Under the pieces are notes generated by a model. That model had not been told where the DNA came from. It searched no databases and worked only from the letters and a program-made list of their open reading frames with translations. A stretch of DNA of 64,000 nt, from positions 499,342 through 563,341 of the forward strand of contig NZ_JAPDOK010000001.1 in NCBI RefSeq assembly GCF_026013415.1. The letters run 5' to 3'. Each line of letters opens with the position of its first letter. Position 1 is the stretch's first letter. Position numbers and translations under genes: made by a program. Positions 36,906-45,405 of the stretch are shown here, in pieces. Source of the stretch: Sphingomonas caeni (GTDB taxonomy: Bacteria > Pseudomonadota > Alphaproteobacteria > Sphingomonadales > Sphingomonadaceae).

Positions 36906-37705
36906 CCATCCGCACCATCCTAGTCGACGACGAACCGCTGGCGATCCAGGGGCTCGAACTGAGGCTCCAGGAACATGACGATGTCGAAGTCATCGACAAA
37001 TGCTCGAACGGCCGCGAGGCCATCCGCAGCATCAAGACCCACAAGCCCGATCTCGTCTTCCTCGACATCCAGATGCCCGGCTTCGACGGCTTCTCGGTCG
37101 TCCAGGGGCTGATGGAGGTCGAACCGCCGCTCTTCGTCTTCGTCACCGCTTATTCGGACCATGCGATCCGCGCGTTCGAGGCGAACGCGGTCGATTATCT
37201 GATGAAGCCGGTCGAGGAGACCCGCCTCGCCGACACGCTCGACCGCGTCCGCCAGCGCCTGACCGAGAAGCGCGGTGCCGAGGAGGTCGAGAAGCTCAAG
37301 GAAGTCCTCACCGAGGTCGCCCCCGAAGCGGCCGAGGAATTCGAGGCCGCGGACGGCGGCGAAATGGCCTCGAACCGCTTCGAAAAGCTCATCAACATCA
37401 AGGATCGCGGCCAGATCTTCCGCGTCGATGTCGACACGATCGAGCGGATCGACGCCGCGGGCGATTACATGTGCATCTATACCGGCGACAACACGCTCAT
37501 TCTCCGCGAGACGATGAAGGACCTCGAAAAGCGCCTCGATCCGCGCCGTTTCCAGCGCGTCCACCGCTCGACCATCGTCAACTTGGACCTGGTCAAGCAG
37601 GTCAAGCCGCACACCAATGGCGAATGCTTCCTCGTGCTCGATTCGGGCGCCAGCGTGAAAGTCAGCCGCTCGTACCGCGACGTGGTGGCGAGGTTCGTTC
37701 ACTAG
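36902..37705 (+). CDS. LytTR-family response regulator
   Basis: 267 residues. A receiver domain with acidic pocket VDDEP, phospho-acceptor D55 in LVFLDIQMPG and the conserved K in VDYLMKPVEE. A LytTR DNA-binding domain (about residues 160-267; RVHRSTIVNLDLVKQVKPHT, CFLVLDSGASVKVSRSYRDV) follows. It binds tandem direct-repeat DNA and regulates transcription. ATGA-overlapped with the kinase, so one operon. Its targets are unknown; the ABC exporter immediately downstream is a candidate. A hairpin inside the following repeat element should end the transcript. Confidence 0.93.
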   Translation: MTIRTILVDDEPLAIQGLELRLQEHDDVEVIDKCSNGREAIRSIKTHKPDLVFLDIQMPGFDGFSVVQGLMEVEPPLFVFVTAYSDHAIRAFEANAVDYLMKPVEETRLADTLDRVRQRLTEKRGAEEVEKLKEVLTEVAPEAAEEFEAADGGEMASNRFEKLINIKDRGQIFRVDVDTIERIDAAGDYMCIYTGDNTLILRETMKDLEKRLDPRRFQRVHRSTIVNLDLVKQVKPHTNGECFLVLDSGASVKVSRSYRDVVARFVH

Positions 37706-37708
37706 GGT

Positions 37709-37870
37709 CGATCGGCATCCAGAATTCCCCTCCCTGCAAGGGAGGGGTTAGGGGTGGGTTAGAAAAGGCGGGGCTCGATGCCCCGTCTTTTCTTTATCTC
37801 GGGCCTAACGGCTCGCTCGCTACGCTCGCCACCCACCCCCTACCCCTCCCATACAGGGAGGGGAGTCAAA
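37709..37870. repeat. composite inverted-repeat element, copy 2 (inverted relative of 3380-3555)
   Basis: End hairpins CCCCTCCC-TGCAA-GGGAGGGG (37727-37747) and CCCCTCCC-ATACA-GGGAGGGG (37843-37863) are spaced as in the 3403-3539 copy (both span 137 bp). Its left end is about 90% identical to the reverse complement of that copy's right end over 50 nt. The inner stem AGAAAAGGCGGGGC / GCCCCGTCTTTTCT (37761-37793, one G-T pair) gives a terminator for the LytTR operon. Confidence 0.85.
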
Positions 37871-37940
37871 AGGGGCCGCACTCCCCCTTCCCACCCTCCG
37901 CAAAGGTGCTATAGTCTACTAAGACAGTGGGAGGCGGGGC

Positions 37941-38861
37941 GTGTCGGAAGCGGCGATCGAAGTGCGCGGCCTGACCAAGGCTTATGGCAAGGTCCAGGCG
38001 GTCGCCGGGGTCGATCTGACGATCGCCGCGGGCGAGATCTTCGCGCTGCTCGGCCCCAATGGCGCGGGCAAGACGACGACGGTCGAGATTCTCGAAGGCT
38101 ATATCAAACGCGATTCCGGCAGCGTCCGCGTGCTCGGCCATGATCCCGCCAAGAACGCGATCGCGCTCAAGCGGCGGATCGGCATCGTCGCTCAGGAGAA
38201 TTCGCCCGATCCCTTCCTCACCGTGCGCGAGATGGTGCGGATGATCGCGGGCACCTATCCTGCGCCGCGCCCCGCCGACGAGGTGATCGAGCTGGTCGGC
38301 CTCACCGACAAGGCCAGGACCCGCGCCGGCCGGCTTTCGGGCGGGCAGCAGCGGCGGCTCGACGTCGCCTGCGCTTTGGTCGGAGACCCCGATCTGCTCT
38401 TCCTCGACGAGCCGACCACCGGCTTCGATCCCGATGCCCGGCTCGAAGCCTGGGCGATGGTCCGGGGCCTGCGCGATCTCGGCAAGACCGTGCTGCTCAC
38501 CACCCATTATATGGACGAGGCGCAGCAGCTCGCCGACCGCGTCGCGGTGATCGCGAGCGGGCGGATCATCGCCGAGGGCACCCCCGACACGCTCGGCGGG
38601 CGCGGCCATGCCGCCAGCCGCATCCGCTTCCGCCGCCCAACCGGCGGTCCGCCTCTGCCCGACACGGTCGCGGCGCGCGCCACCGAGCAGGAAGGCCAAG
38701 TGACGCTGAGCATCGACGATCCGGTTCCCCTGCTCAACGCGCTCACCGGCTGGGCGATCGCCCACAGCATCGCGCTCGAAGGGCTTGAAGTCACGCGGCC
38801 CAGCCTCGAGGATACCTATCTCGCACTGATCGGCGCCGACCGGGCGGGAGGCACGGCATGA
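37941..38861 (+). CDS. ABC transporter ATP-binding protein (ABC-2 export type)
   Basis: 306 residues, GTG start. Walker A GPNGAGKTTT (about residues 38-47), signature LSGGQQRRL, Walker B LLFLDEPTTG, and H-loop TTHYMDEA. The C-terminal extension (VTRPSLEDTYLALIG) is typical of DrrA/NodI-type exporters. With the permease at 38858 it forms a homodimer-type ABC-2 system that pumps a drug, lipid or polysaccharide-like compound out, or regulates such export. Preceded by the LytSR pair. Confidence 0.9.
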   Translation: MSEAAIEVRGLTKAYGKVQAVAGVDLTIAAGEIFALLGPNGAGKTTTVEILEGYIKRDSGSVRVLGHDPAKNAIALKRRIGIVAQENSPDPFLTVREMVRMIAGTYPAPRPADEVIELVGLTDKARTRAGRLSGGQQRRLDVACALVGDPDLLFLDEPTTGFDPDARLEAWAMVRGLRDLGKTVLLTTHYMDEAQQLADRVAVIASGRIIAEGTPDTLGGRGHAASRIRFRRPTGGPPLPDTVAARATEQEGQVTLSIDDPVPLLNALTGWAIAHSIALEGLEVTRPSLEDTYLALIGADRAGGTA

Positions 38862-39622
38862 TCGCCTGGCCCGGCAGCGTGCTGCACCATCTGCGCTTCA
38901 TCAACCTGTCCTTCTGGCGCAATCCCGGCGCGGCCTTTTTCGGCGTGGTCTTCCCGCTGATGATCCTGACGATCAACAGCCTGGTGTTCGGCGGCGCCAA
39001 GATCCCGATGCACGGCCACACTGTCACCGCGGCCTCCTTCTATGTCGCGGGCATGTCGGTGTTCGCGGTGGTGATGACCTGCTTCACCAACCTTGCCGTG
39101 ACGATCCTGTTCGACCGCGACATGGGCCGGCTCAAGCGCATCCGCGGCACGCCGACCGCGGTTTCGGCCTATGTCACCGCGCGGCTGCTGTTTGCGATGG
39201 CGATGGGGCTGCTCGCCTCGATGCTGTGCGTCGCTGAAGGCGTGGCGTTCTTCGGCGTGACGATCGCGCTGCCCGATCTCGGCGCGTTCGTGGTGACGGT
39301 GCTCGCCGGGTCGGCGTGCCTTGCGGCGCTGTCGCTCGCGGTCGTATCGGTGATCCCGAACGCCCAGGCGGGCCCCGCGATGCTCAACGCGGTCACCTTC
39401 CCGATCCTGTTCGTCTCGAACGTCTTCTATCCCGTAGACCGGTTGCCGGCCTGGCTCAACGCCATCGCCAACGCGCTCCCGATCCGCCCGCTCGCCACCG
39501 CGACGGTCGGCGCCTTTTTCGGCGGCGGCATCTCGTTGCCGAGCCTTTCGGTGCTCGGCATCTGGGGCGTGGTAGGCGCGGTGATCGCCGCGGCGCGCTT
39601 CCGCTGGCAGCCCCGCCGCTGA
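38858..39622 (+). CDS. ABC-2 type transporter permease
   Basis: 254 residues with six hydrophobic segments, including AAFFGVVFPLMILTINSLVF, VAGMSVFAVVMTCFTNLAVT and GLLASMLCVAEGVAFFGVTI. The ABC-2 block DRDMGRLKRIRGTPTAVSAY and LFVSNVFYPVDRLPAWLNA are typical of DrrB/NodJ proteins. The start overlaps the ATPase stop by 4 nt. The cargo is unknown. Confidence 0.88.
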   Translation: MIAWPGSVLHHLRFINLSFWRNPGAAFFGVVFPLMILTINSLVFGGAKIPMHGHTVTAASFYVAGMSVFAVVMTCFTNLAVTILFDRDMGRLKRIRGTPTAVSAYVTARLLFAMAMGLLASMLCVAEGVAFFGVTIALPDLGAFVVTVLAGSACLAALSLAVVSVIPNAQAGPAMLNAVTFPILFVSNVFYPVDRLPAWLNAIANALPIRPLATATVGAFFGGGISLPSLSVLGIWGVVGAVIAAARFRWQPRR

Positions 39623-39697
39623 CCCCACCCAAATGGGGGTGCGAAACAAGCCGAGCTGGCCCCATGGTGCGGGCATCGACACCGATTGGGGAAGTTC

Positions 39698-40141
39698 ATG
39701 CGCATCCACGGCCACCTCGTCATCGCGGGCCTGCTCTGCGTCGCCGCCCTGCCCGGCATCGCCGAGGCCAAGGACCGCGCCGAGGGCTGGCGCAACTGGA
39801 CCGAGCGCGCCGAGCGCATCCTCGCCGCGATGCAGAGCGGCGAGAGCGCCCGGCTCGACAGCGCCTGCACCGGCGTCACCCGCACCGTGATCGGCCAGGG
39901 CTTCGCCTTTCCCGGCTGGGCACAATCGCTGATCCAGGTCTGCACCGTCACCCAGGCCGCCTATCACGGATCCGAGAACAGCCGCCGTTCGAAGCGGATC
40001 TGCAGCGACCTGCGCAGCGTCTCGAAGAAGATCGGCAAGGCCGCGCCCGTCCCCGAAAGCCCCGACGCCCACCGCATCGCACAGCGCATTTCGCGAATCA
40101 TGATCGAAATCCGCAACCAGGCCTGTGTCAATTTCATGTGA
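39698..40141 (+). CDS. exported helical protein of unknown function (147 aa)
   Basis: A signal peptide (LVIAGLLCVAALPGIAEA, cleavage near AEAKD) precedes about 120 helical residues with four Cys (LDSACTGV; IQVCTVT; RICSDLR; NQACVNFM) that could make two disulfides. ATG 39698 with GGGAAG upstream is chosen over TTG 39686. I do not recognise the family. Confidence 0.65.
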   Translation: MRIHGHLVIAGLLCVAALPGIAEAKDRAEGWRNWTERAERILAAMQSGESARLDSACTGVTRTVIGQGFAFPGWAQSLIQVCTVTQAAYHGSENSRRSKRICSDLRSVSKKIGKAAPVPESPDAHRIAQRISRIMIEIRNQACVNFM

Positions 40142-40204
40142 CTCCCGCTTGCCCCGGGCGGGCGGTTTCTCTATCGGAACAATAGAGGAACGAAGGGGTC
40201 CGTG

Positions 40205-40969
40205 ATGAGCAAGTTCGAGACATTCGCCGCACTCCATGTGCCGGGCAATCCGCTGATCCTGTTCAACGTCTGGGACGCGGGCAGCGCGCGAATCGCGGCG
40301 CGTTCGGGCGCGAAGGCGATCGCGACCGGCAGCGCCTCGGTCGCCGCCGCGCACGGCTTCCACGATGCCGAGGCGCTGCCGATGCCGCTGGCCTTGGGCA
40401 ATGCCGAGCGGATCGTCCAGTCGGTCGATCTGCCCGTGACGATTGATTTCGAGGGCGGCTATGCGGTCGATCCGGGCAAGCTCGCCACGAATATGGGCCT
40501 GCTCGCCGCCACCGGTGCGATCGGCTGCAATTTCGAGGATCAGGTCGTGGGCTCGAAGGAGCCGCGGACGATGCACCATATCGCCGCCCAGTCCGAGCGC
40601 ATCGCCGCGGTCCGCGCCGCTTTGGGCTCGGCCTTCTTCATCAACGCGCGCACCGACATCTTCCTGATCGAAAAGGCCGGCACCCACGACGCCGCGATGG
40701 CCGACGCCGCGATCGAGCGCGGCCATGCCTATGCCGATGCCGGCGCGAGCGGCTTCTTCGTCCCCGGCCTCGCCGACCTCCGCCTGCTCGAGCGCGTGTG
40801 CAAGGCGGTCAAGCTGCCCGTCAATTTCATGGCCTTCCCCGGCGCGCCCTCGGCCAAGCAGGTCGCCGAAACCGGCGTGGCCCGAATCAGCCACGGCCCC
40901 TTCCCCCACATGATCGCCCTCAAGGCATTCGAGGCGGCGGCGAGCGACGCGTTCAACGAACGGTTCTAA
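40205..40969 (+). CDS. isocitrate lyase/PEP mutase superfamily enzyme
   Basis: 254 residues, far shorter than AceA. PEP-mutase fold with VWDAGSARIAARSGAKAIAT, TIDFEGGYAVDPGKLATN (metal/substrate Asp-Glu), NFEDQVVGS and NARTDIFLIE. It lacks the KKCGH loop of isocitrate lyase. Close types act as oxaloacetate decarboxylase, 2-methylisocitrate lyase or C-C hydrolases of small 2-oxo acids; the exact substrate is unknown. ATG 40205 is preceded by GAAGGGG. Confidence 0.85.
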   Translation: MSKFETFAALHVPGNPLILFNVWDAGSARIAARSGAKAIATGSASVAAAHGFHDAEALPMPLALGNAERIVQSVDLPVTIDFEGGYAVDPGKLATNMGLLAATGAIGCNFEDQVVGSKEPRTMHHIAAQSERIAAVRAALGSAFFINARTDIFLIEKAGTHDAAMADAAIERGHAYADAGASGFFVPGLADLRLLERVCKAVKLPVNFMAFPGAPSAKQVAETGVARISHGPFPHMIALKAFEAAASDAFNERF

Positions 40970-40977
40970 TAGGCCGT

Positions 40978-40999
40978 CATCCCGGCGAAAGCCGGGATG
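40978..40999. repeat. REP-like hairpin after the PEP-mutase-like gene
   Basis: CATCCCGGC-GAAA-GCCGGGATG is a perfect 9-bp stem with a GAAA tetraloop, part of a widely seen alphaproteobacterial intergenic repeat (GTCATCCCGGCGAAAGCCGG). It may also stop transcription. Confidence 0.75.
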
Positions 41000-41105
41000 A
41001 TGGCGTTGCACATCTTCTGCACAACCCATCCCCCGAAACCCCTCCGCCCCCACCGCCTGATCTCCACACGCCCCCGCCAAAGCGCGCGGACCAAGGGAGA
41101 CCCAG

Positions 41106-42617
41106 ATGCGCGCCAAACTCATCCTCGCCGCCTTACTCGCGATCCTCGCCGAGCAGCTTTTCTACTGCCAGTGGATCGGCTCGACGATCGGCGGTTTCGC
41201 GTTCGCCTGGATCGTCGCGCTGATGGCCGCGGTGCCCGCCGTCCGCCGCAGGCCCGGCGCGCGCTTCGCGCTGCTCGTCGCCACCCTGTTCGCCGCCACC
41301 CTCGTCTACGATCCCGGCCTGCTCGGCTGGGCCCTGTTCTGGGCCGCCATCTCGAGCGCGGGCCTGCTCGCCCGCGCGCGTTTCGGCGATATGCTGCGCT
41401 GGAGCGTGCGGCTGCTCGCGCACCTCTTCATCGGCTGGATCCGGTGGTTCGGCGACGGTGTCCGCATCCTCCGCATCCGCAGCCCCAAAAGCGGGATTGC
41501 GGGCGGGCGCAGCCTCGCCGCGCTGATCAGCCTGCTCGCGCTGCCGCTGATCGGCGGCGGCATCTTCCTCACCCTGTTCGCCAGCGCCAACCCGCTGATC
41601 GCCGACGCGATCGACAGGATCCGCATCCCCTCGCCCGTCTCGATCGTCCCGCAGCTCGCCTTCGCCGGCTTGGCCTTCTTCGCGGTCTGGCCGAGCCTGC
41701 GCCCGCACCCGTTCGTGACCCGCCCCGCGATCGGCGCGCCCAGCTTCGCCGGCGTCCTCCCCCAGGTCCCCGCCGCCTCGATCATCCTCTCGCTGCTCAC
41801 CTTCAACGCGGTGTTCGCGCTCCAGAACAGCCTCGACATCATCTTCCTGTGGAGCGGCGCGCGCCTTCCCGGCACGATCACCATGGCCGATTACGCGCAT
41901 CGCGGCGCCTATGCCCTGATCGCCACCGCCCTGCTCGCCGCGCTCTTCGTCCTCACCGTCCTCAGCCCGCGCAGCCCGACCTCGAAGCGCGCCTCGGTCC
42001 GGCTGCTCGTCACCCTCTGGGTCGCCCAGAACCTGTTGCTGGTCGCGTCGAGCATCCTGCGCACGCTCGACTATGTCGGCTCCTATTCGCTCACCGTGAT
42101 GCGCATCGCCGCGCTCGCCTGGATGCTGCTGGTCGGCCTCGGACTGGTGCTGATCCTCTGGCGCCTGCTCACCGGCCGCTCGACCGCGTGGCTGATCAAC
42201 ACCAACGCCTTCGCCGCGGGCGCGATGCTGCTGATCGGCTGCGCGGCCGATCCCGCCGCGATCGCCGCCGACTGGAATGTCCGCCACGCCCGCGAGGTGG
42301 GCGGCCCTGCCCAGCCGATCGACCTCTGCTATCTCCGCAACCAGGGCGCCTCGGCATTGCTCCCGCTGATCGAGCTGGAGAGCGCCGCGCGCGATCCTGA
42401 ATTCCTCGATCGGGTACGCACCGCGCGCGAGGAGGTGCTGCGGATCACCGTGCTGGGCCAGTCGGACTGGCATAGCTGGACCTGGCGCAACGCCGGTCGC
42501 CTTGCCGCCGCCCAGGCCGCACTCGGCGCAAACCCGCCCCGGCCGCGTACGGCCTATGGGACGAGCTGCACCGGCGACTCCTATCGCGAGGACCCGCTCA
42601 GCTCCTCCGGAGACTGA
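41106..42617 (+). CDS. DUF4173 membrane protein
   Basis: 503 residues. About ten or eleven transmembrane segments from residue 4 to about 370, including MADYAHRGAYALIATALLAA, a conserved DUF4173/DUF4153-type segment, and LITLLxxAQN-like LLVTLWVAQNLLLVASSILR. A 110-residue soluble C-terminus follows. Proteins of this class are found beside two-component or regulatory genes but have no known activity. A hairpin overlaps its stop codon. Confidence 0.8.
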   Translation: MRAKLILAALLAILAEQLFYCQWIGSTIGGFAFAWIVALMAAVPAVRRRPGARFALLVATLFAATLVYDPGLLGWALFWAAISSAGLLARARFGDMLRWSVRLLAHLFIGWIRWFGDGVRILRIRSPKSGIAGGRSLAALISLLALPLIGGGIFLTLFASANPLIADAIDRIRIPSPVSIVPQLAFAGLAFFAVWPSLRPHPFVTRPAIGAPSFAGVLPQVPAASIILSLLTFNAVFALQNSLDIIFLWSGARLPGTITMADYAHRGAYALIATALLAALFVLTVLSPRSPTSKRASVRLLVTLWVAQNLLLVASSILRTLDYVGSYSLTVMRIAALAWMLLVGLGLVLILWRLLTGRSTAWLINTNAFAAGAMLLIGCAADPAAIAADWNVRHAREVGGPAQPIDLCYLRNQGASALLPLIELESAARDPEFLDRVRTAREEVLRITVLGQSDWHSWTWRNAGRLAAAQAALGANPPRPRTAYGTSCTGDSYREDPLSSSGD

Positions 42618-42622
42618 GCGGG
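42593..42622 (+). terminator. hairpin spanning the stop codon of the DUF4173 gene
   Basis: CCCGCTCAG (42593-42601) and CTGAGCGGG (42614-42622) form a perfect 9-bp stem with a 12-nt loop, then CCTCTTC. The TGA stop (42615-42617) is inside the second arm, so terminator and coding sequence overlap between the convergent genes. Confidence 0.6.
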
Positions 42623-42632
42623 CCTCTTCGCC

Positions 42633-44891
42633 TCAGAATTTGAACTTCACCGCCCCGCCGATGATCCGCGGATCGTTGATCATCCCGGTCAGGTTGTTGA
42701 AGTCGATGCCGCTGATACTGCGGATCTGGTTGGTGATGTTGCGCCCGAACACGCTCAGCTCGACATCGCCGTAGCGGATGCCGGCCCTCAGCCCGCCCTC
42801 GAGCAGCGGACGCCCCCGGAACTCCTTGGAGTCGTAGAGGAAATAGTTGATCGAGCTGCGATAGGCCCAGTCGGTATAGATGAACAGCACCGTGCCGCCG
42901 CGCACCTCGTGCGAATAGCCCGCGGTCAGATTGCCCACGAAGCGCGGCGCCTGGGGCAGGTCGTTGCCGTTGATCACCGCCCGGCCGCTGACGATCGGGT
43001 CGAGCACGGTGCAGTTGTTGCACACGCCGACGCTGATGCTCGGGTCGCGGATCTCGGTGAAGTTGTAGCTGGCGCTCGCGGTCAGCACGAGCCCGGCGAG
43101 CGGCCGCCAGTCGAGCTCACCTTCGAGGCCGTAGCCGACCGCATGATCGGCGCTCAGCAGCCGCGCCGAGTTGCTGGCCCCCCCGACCGCGGTGATCTGC
43201 AGGTCGTCGGTGCGGAACCAATAGCCGGTCACCGCGAAGTTGAGCGAATGGTCCGCCAGCGCGCCCTTGATGCCGCCCTCGGCCGAAATGGTGTTCTGCT
43301 TGGGCGCAGTGGTCTGGCGGCTGCCGAAGGTCACGCGGTCCTGGATCGCCGGGCCCTGATAGCCGGTGGCGACGCGGGCATAGACGTTGATCTCGGGCGT
43401 CACCGCATAGGTAGCGCTCGCATCCCAGGTCACCGCCGATCCGCGGACCTCGGCGCGCACCGGCAGGACATAGCCGAACAGGTTCGGCGAGAAGCCCGAG
43501 ACCCGGTCATGCTTGTGGTCCGACGAGTAGCGCAGGCCCGCGCGCAGCGTCAGCGCATCGGTCGCCTTGAACTCGCCCGAGGCGAAGACGCCCCAGTTCT
43601 CGTTCGAATTGTCGTGGAAAATGTCCTGGTTCCGATCGGCGCCACGCTGACCGGTCCCCTGGAAATAATTATATTCGTGATAGGTCAGGGTCTGGTAGAA
43701 ATAATAGACGCCGCCCTGCACACGCACGCCGTTCATGTCCTCGCTCGCGAAGCGCAGCTCCTGGCTGAACTCCTCGGGCTGGGTCAGGCCGCCGGTGTTC
43801 ACCGGGAAGGCCGCGACATTGAGGTTGCCGAGCGTGCAGCCGGGCAGGAAGGCGTAGCAATTGCCGCCGTCGATATCGCCGGTGCTCTCGACCACCGCCT
43901 TCTCGAACGCGGTGACGCTGTAGAGCGTGCCCAGGCCTTCGAAATGATAGTCGATCCGCGCGTTCGCGCCCCATTGCTTGAGGCTCTGGCTGGTATAGCC
44001 GTCGAGCGCGACCTTCGAGGGATCGAAATTGGGGACGAACCGGTTGTCGCTGCCCTTCTGGAAGATGCCCGCGCGGAAGACCCGCGGCGTGCCGACCAGG
44101 TCGCGGATATGGAAGTTGAGCAGCAGGTTGAACCCGTTGTTCGTATAGCCGAGCTGGAGGCGCGCGGCGCGGTCGTTATAGCCTTCGAGCTTGCGGTCGG
44201 CGACGCCGCTCGTCGCGGTGTTGGTCACCCAGTCCGAGCGGTACTGGAGCAGCCCGGATCCGCGCAGCGACAGGCCCTCGGCCAGCGGCACATTGACCGC
44301 ACCCTCGATATTGATCGTGTCGTAAGTGGCGTAGGAGGCATTCACATAGCCGCCGCCGACATCGTTCGGCTTGGCTGAATCGAGCTTGATCACGCCCGCC
44401 GGGGTGTTGCGCCCGAACAGGGTGCCCTGCGGCCCGCGCAGCACTTCGACGCTGTCGAGATCGAACACCGGGAACGACTTGAGCATCGGGTTTTCGAGCG
44501 CGACATCGTCATAGACGACCGAGACCGGCTGCGCCGCGTTGGGATCGAAGTCGGTGTTGCCGAGGCCGCGGATATAGAAGCGCGGGAAGGTGCGCCCGAA
44601 CGAGCTTTCGACCTGGAGGCTGGGGGTGCGTGCCGACAGGAAGCGGATGTCCTGCCCGCCGGAATTGAGCGTATCGAGCTTTTCGCCGCCGATCGCGGTC
44701 ACCGCGACGGGCACGTCCTTGGCGCGCTGCTCGCGGCGCAGCGCGGTGACGACGATCTCGCCGTCATCCTCGGTCGCGGCGGGCTGGGTGTCCTGCGCCT
44801 GGGCAGTGCCCGCGCTTATGGTCAGCAGCGCAAAGGCCATGCCGCCGAGCAGCGGGCGGGTGATGATCCGGAGTCGGTTGGAATAGGCCAT
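42633..44891 (-). CDS. TonB-dependent outer-membrane receptor (second)
   Basis: 752 residues. Signal peptide (LGGMAFALLTISAGTAQAQD), TonB box EIVVTALRR, plug (KDVPVAVTAIGGEKLDTLNS; FPRFYIRGLGNTDFDPNAAQ; VEVLRGPQGTLFGRNTPAGV) and beta-barrel with terminal Phe (GAVKFKF). The plug is of the iron-siderophore/small-molecule type often found in sphingomonads for diverse ligands. It is full-length. The larger ORF reading in from the upstream gene is not the real start; ATG 44891 has AAGGGGAC upstream. Confidence 0.88.
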   Translation of the reverse strand: MAYSNRLRIITRPLLGGMAFALLTISAGTAQAQDTQPAATEDDGEIVVTALRREQRAKDVPVAVTAIGGEKLDTLNSGGQDIRFLSARTPSLQVESSFGRTFPRFYIRGLGNTDFDPNAAQPVSVVYDDVALENPMLKSFPVFDLDSVEVLRGPQGTLFGRNTPAGVIKLDSAKPNDVGGGYVNASYATYDTINIEGAVNVPLAEGLSLRGSGLLQYRSDWVTNTATSGVADRKLEGYNDRAARLQLGYTNNGFNLLLNFHIRDLVGTPRVFRAGIFQKGSDNRFVPNFDPSKVALDGYTSQSLKQWGANARIDYHFEGLGTLYSVTAFEKAVVESTGDIDGGNCYAFLPGCTLGNLNVAAFPVNTGGLTQPEEFSQELRFASEDMNGVRVQGGVYYFYQTLTYHEYNYFQGTGQRGADRNQDIFHDNSNENWGVFASGEFKATDALTLRAGLRYSSDHKHDRVSGFSPNLFGYVLPVRAEVRGSAVTWDASATYAVTPEINVYARVATGYQGPAIQDRVTFGSRQTTAPKQNTISAEGGIKGALADHSLNFAVTGYWFRTDDLQITAVGGASNSARLLSADHAVGYGLEGELDWRPLAGLVLTASASYNFTEIRDPSISVGVCNNCTVLDPIVSGRAVINGNDLPQAPRFVGNLTAGYSHEVRGGTVLFIYTDWAYRSSINYFLYDSKEFRGRPLLEGGLRAGIRYGDVELSVFGRNITNQIRSISGIDFNNLTGMINDPRIIGGAVKFKF

Positions 44892-45100
44892 GAAGGGTCC
44901 CCTTGGGTTGGTGTCCGCGCACCCTCTCCCCGCGCGCCGTCTGCACGGCGTCGCTGCGATGCGACAATGCCCCAGTCCCGATCTGGGGCAAGGCCATTTC
45001 AGCCGATTCGGCGCGCGGAAATGAGGAATGTGTCCGCGGCGTTGCACCGCGATCACAGTTTTACTTCCCCGCTCCCGTCGGGAGAGGGAGGGAACTGAAG

Positions 45101-45385
45101 TCAGTCCTCGGAGGCGCCTTCGCCGCCGGTTTCGGTCGCGTCCTCGCCACCGCTCTCGAACCAGGCCTCGACCGGCCCCTTGAGCGTGATCGTCAGCGGC
45201 TGCCCCTTGCGGTCCATCTTCTTGCCGACCTGGACCTTGATCCACCCCTCCGACATGCAATATTCCTCGACGTCGCGCCGCTGCACGCCCTTGAAGCGGA
45301 TGCCGATGCCGCGCATCAGCGTGGGCTCGTCGAAATAGGGGCTGCTCTGGTTGACCGAGAGCCGATCGGGAGGGGTGTCGCTCAT
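45101..45385 (-). CDS. DUF3297 family protein
   Basis: 94 residues: DRLSVNQSSPYFDEPTLMRG, IGIRFKGVQRRDVEEYCMSE, GWIKVQVGKKMDRKGQPLTI and an acidic tail. This is the DUF3297 pattern, a small cytoplasmic alphaproteobacterial protein of unknown function. The downstream tail (GGEDATETGGEGASED) is low-complexity acidic. The start ATG 45385 lies 20 nt after the stop of the reductase-like gene, suggesting one operon. Confidence 0.85.
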   Translation of the reverse strand: MSDTPPDRLSVNQSSPYFDEPTLMRGIGIRFKGVQRRDVEEYCMSEGWIKVQVGKKMDRKGQPLTITLKGPVEAWFESGGEDATETGGEGASED

Positions 45386-45405
45386 GGGGCGCCCCTTTGC
45401 CCGCC

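Noticed and set aside
40205..40969. Second isocitrate lyase gene
   Set aside because: The protein is 254 residues and lacks the KKCGH loop, so it is a PEP-mutase-superfamily relative and not AceA.
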